Notes under the pieces: generated by a model
Told to the model about the DNA's origin: nothing
The model's input: only the letters and a program-made list of their open reading frames with translations
The model's database searches: none
Part shown: in pieces, positions 5,763 through 10,247 of the stretch
Position numbering within the stretch: position 1 is the first letter of the stretch
Layout: the number at the start of each line of letters is the position of its first letter
Program-made: the position numbers and the translations under genes
From: JBICHM01 sp043101835
Lineage (GTDB): Bacteria > Planctomycetota > Phycisphaerae > Phycisphaerales > UBA1924
Direction of reading: 5' to 3'
Assembly: GCA_043101835.1 (NCBI GenBank)
Contig: JBICHM010000333.1
Span: 1-10,247 of the forward strand
Length of the DNA stretch: 10,247 bases

Positions 5763-6674
5763 ATGGCCACGACCGAGCCGCGCCGAGGCGCCGCCCCGAC
5801 TCCGATGACGCCAGCCAGCCCGGTGCAGGTGCGCGTCGACCCGGACGACGACGCCGTCTTCCTCTCCCCGAGAGTGGTGGATTCAGCCGCCTTCGACGAC
5901 TTCGCCGGGCGGCTACGCGCCCTCATCGGCGAGGCCCAGGGCGTCGCGGCGACGCTGACCGACGCCTCCCGCACGGGTCGACAGGCGAGCGACGCCATCG
6001 GCGCCATGTTCCAACAGCACGCCGAGCGGGTCGGGGCCCTCAGGGGGTTGCTCAAGGCCCTCGATGAACACAGGACGACCGGCGAAGCGCTTCTGCGCAG
6101 TCTGACGGCCCGCGCCCAGGAGGCGAAAGAGGCCGAGGCTTCGCTGGAACTCCGCCTCTCGCACGTCGAAGAACAGATCACCGCCCTTACGAAACGGGCG
6201 GAAGAAGCAGGAGCCGCTCGCGCCGACGAGGTCGAGCGCAGACAGCACGCCGCGTTGAAGCGGCTTGGAGCCTTGGAGGTCCGGGTGTCCATCGTCGAAT
6301 CTCTCGCAGAACGGGTCCATGAGTTGGCGGCGCGCGTCGAGCGACTCATGGAAGAGCGCGCAAACCGGATCGCCTCCGACGACCCTGCCAGCGCCGGAGC
6401 GCTCGAGCGCGAGGCGATCGAGGCGGTCGAGGAGTGGCGGCAGATCCGGCGTGAAGCCGGGGCGGCAAGCAGCGCGACCGCCGCGGCGACCCTCGAAGCA
6501 GCCGAGACCGCCGGCCGTCTCGACGACACGGCCGCACGCGCAGAAGAGCTTCTCGGCCGTCTCGGCGACGCGTCGGACGAGCTCACGCGCCTCCTCCACA
6601 AGGGCGACACGCTCGCCCAGTTGCTCAACCGCCTGACCGGCCCGCGCGAACTCGCGTCCGCCGGCGCCGACTGA
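5763..6674 (+). CDS. Coiled-coil protein of unknown function
   Basis: I do not recognise a family. The 303-residue product has a short N-terminal segment that may be beta-like (VQVRVDPDDDAVFLSPRVV, about 21-39) and is otherwise nearly all helical, rich in Ala, Glu, Arg and Leu. Long heptad-like stretches run from about 45 to 190 (LRSLTARAQEAKEAEASLEL; LRLSHVEEQITALTKRAEEA; VESLAERVHELAARVERLME) and again from about 215 to 290 (AARAEELLGRLGDASDELTR; LLHKGDTLAQLLNRL). There is no signal peptide, membrane helix or known catalytic motif, so a soluble, oligomeric, structural or scaffold role is the simplest inference. It is transcribed alone, divergent from the rRNA-modification operon and convergent with rpoC. 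The start is fixed by AGGAGG six bases before ATG. Strong GC at third codon positions and the real Shine-Dalgarno support that it is a true gene; the 329-codon reading on the other strand is its shadow. Confidence 0.75.
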   Translation: MATTEPRRGAAPTPMTPASPVQVRVDPDDDAVFLSPRVVDSAAFDDFAGRLRALIGEAQGVAATLTDASRTGRQASDAIGAMFQQHAERVGALRGLLKALDEHRTTGEALLRSLTARAQEAKEAEASLELRLSHVEEQITALTKRAEEAGAARADEVERRQHAALKRLGALEVRVSIVESLAERVHELAARVERLMEERANRIASDDPASAGALEREAIEAVEEWRQIRREAGAASSATAAATLEAAETAGRLDDTAARAEELLGRLGDASDELTRLLHKGDTLAQLLNRLTGPRELASAGAD

Positions 6675-6699
6675 CCCAGCGACAGATCATTCCAAAACG

Positions 6700-6734
6700 A
6701 ACAACGCCCCCGACCGTCGGCCGGGGGCGTTGTT
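6700..6734. terminator. Bidirectional intrinsic terminator between rpoC and the coiled-coil gene
   Basis: There is a perfect 13-bp stem, AACAACGCCCCCG / CGGGGGCGTTGTT, with a 9-base loop. It lies 25 bases after the plus-strand stop and 22 bases after the rpoC stop. On the minus strand it is followed by CGTTTTGG, so the T-rich trail (GTTGTTCGTTTT) fits a terminator for rpoC best. On the plus strand the stem ends in GTTGTT and then GATTCC, a weaker trail. Confidence 0.88.
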
Positions 6735-6756
6735 GATTCCCTGATCAGCGGGCGCC

Positions 6757-10231
<3,475 letters not shown>

Positions 10232-10247
10232 AGATCGGAAGAGCGTC
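10232..10247. other. Residual Illumina adapter at the contig end
   Basis: The last 16 bases, AGATCGGAAGAGCGTC, equal the first 16 bases of the Illumina TruSeq read-2/universal adapter. They replace what should be conserved rpoC codons (family sequence upstream of PVLGSSNRP is usually an Arg-rich segment). They stay open in the rpoC frame, so they would be silently translated as extra residues. They should be trimmed before annotation. Confidence 0.95.

Noticed and set aside
5639..6628. A 329-codon minus-strand frame opposite the coiled-coil gene
   Set aside because: It is Ser/Ala/Arg-rich and lacks a ribosome site, while the plus strand has a perfect AGGAGG and a heptad-patterned product. 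It would also run against the RluB-family promoter region.

Overview
The window is very GC-rich and gene-dense, and looks like core chromosome of a bacterium, most probably a planctomycete. The RpoC sequence (for example [20 protein letters not shown] followed by GRFRENLLGKRVDYSGRSV, and CTGFNADFDGDQMAVHLPLS) reads to me like Planctomycetota, possibly Phycisphaerae. That placement is from memory of the family and is not a computed phylogeny. I see no transposon, phage, CRISPR, tRNA or rRNA.

Layout. (1) Positions 1-5628 hold a six-gene minus-strand cluster, probably one operon. In order of transcription: an RsuA/RluB-family pseudouridine synthase, a six-helix YihY/BrkB-family membrane protein, type III pantothenate kinase (coaX), a short divergent MnmE/TrmE-like GTPase, a single-pass membrane protein with a TPR-like helical domain, and an RluA/RluD-family pseudouridine synthase cut by the window start. 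Three of the five junctions are 4-base GTGA stop/start overlaps; the other two gaps are 28 and 106 bases. (2) Positions 5629-5762 are a divergent intergenic region with two inverted repeats, a possible leaderless promoter for the left operon and a strong Shine-Dalgarno for the right-hand gene. (3) Positions 5763-6674 on the plus strand encode a coiled-coil protein of unknown function. (4) Positions 6675-6756 hold a strong hairpin that can serve as a shared terminator for convergent genes. (5) Positions 6757-10231 on the minus strand are the 3' four-fifths of rpoC. (6) The last 16 bases match an Illumina adapter and are not genomic.

By function the left operon is mostly translation-related (two rRNA pseudouridine synthases and a GTPase derived from a tRNA-modification enzyme), with CoA biosynthesis and two membrane proteins in the same unit. 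The most interesting points are the MnmE-like GTPase, which has lost the guanine-specificity Asn of NKxD and the whole C-terminal part with the catalytic Cys motif; CoaX with Ser in place of the usual first-motif Asp; the GTGA coupling pattern; and the unrecognised coiled-coil gene. I found no convincing new multi-gene system: most of the window is ordinary housekeeping DNA.
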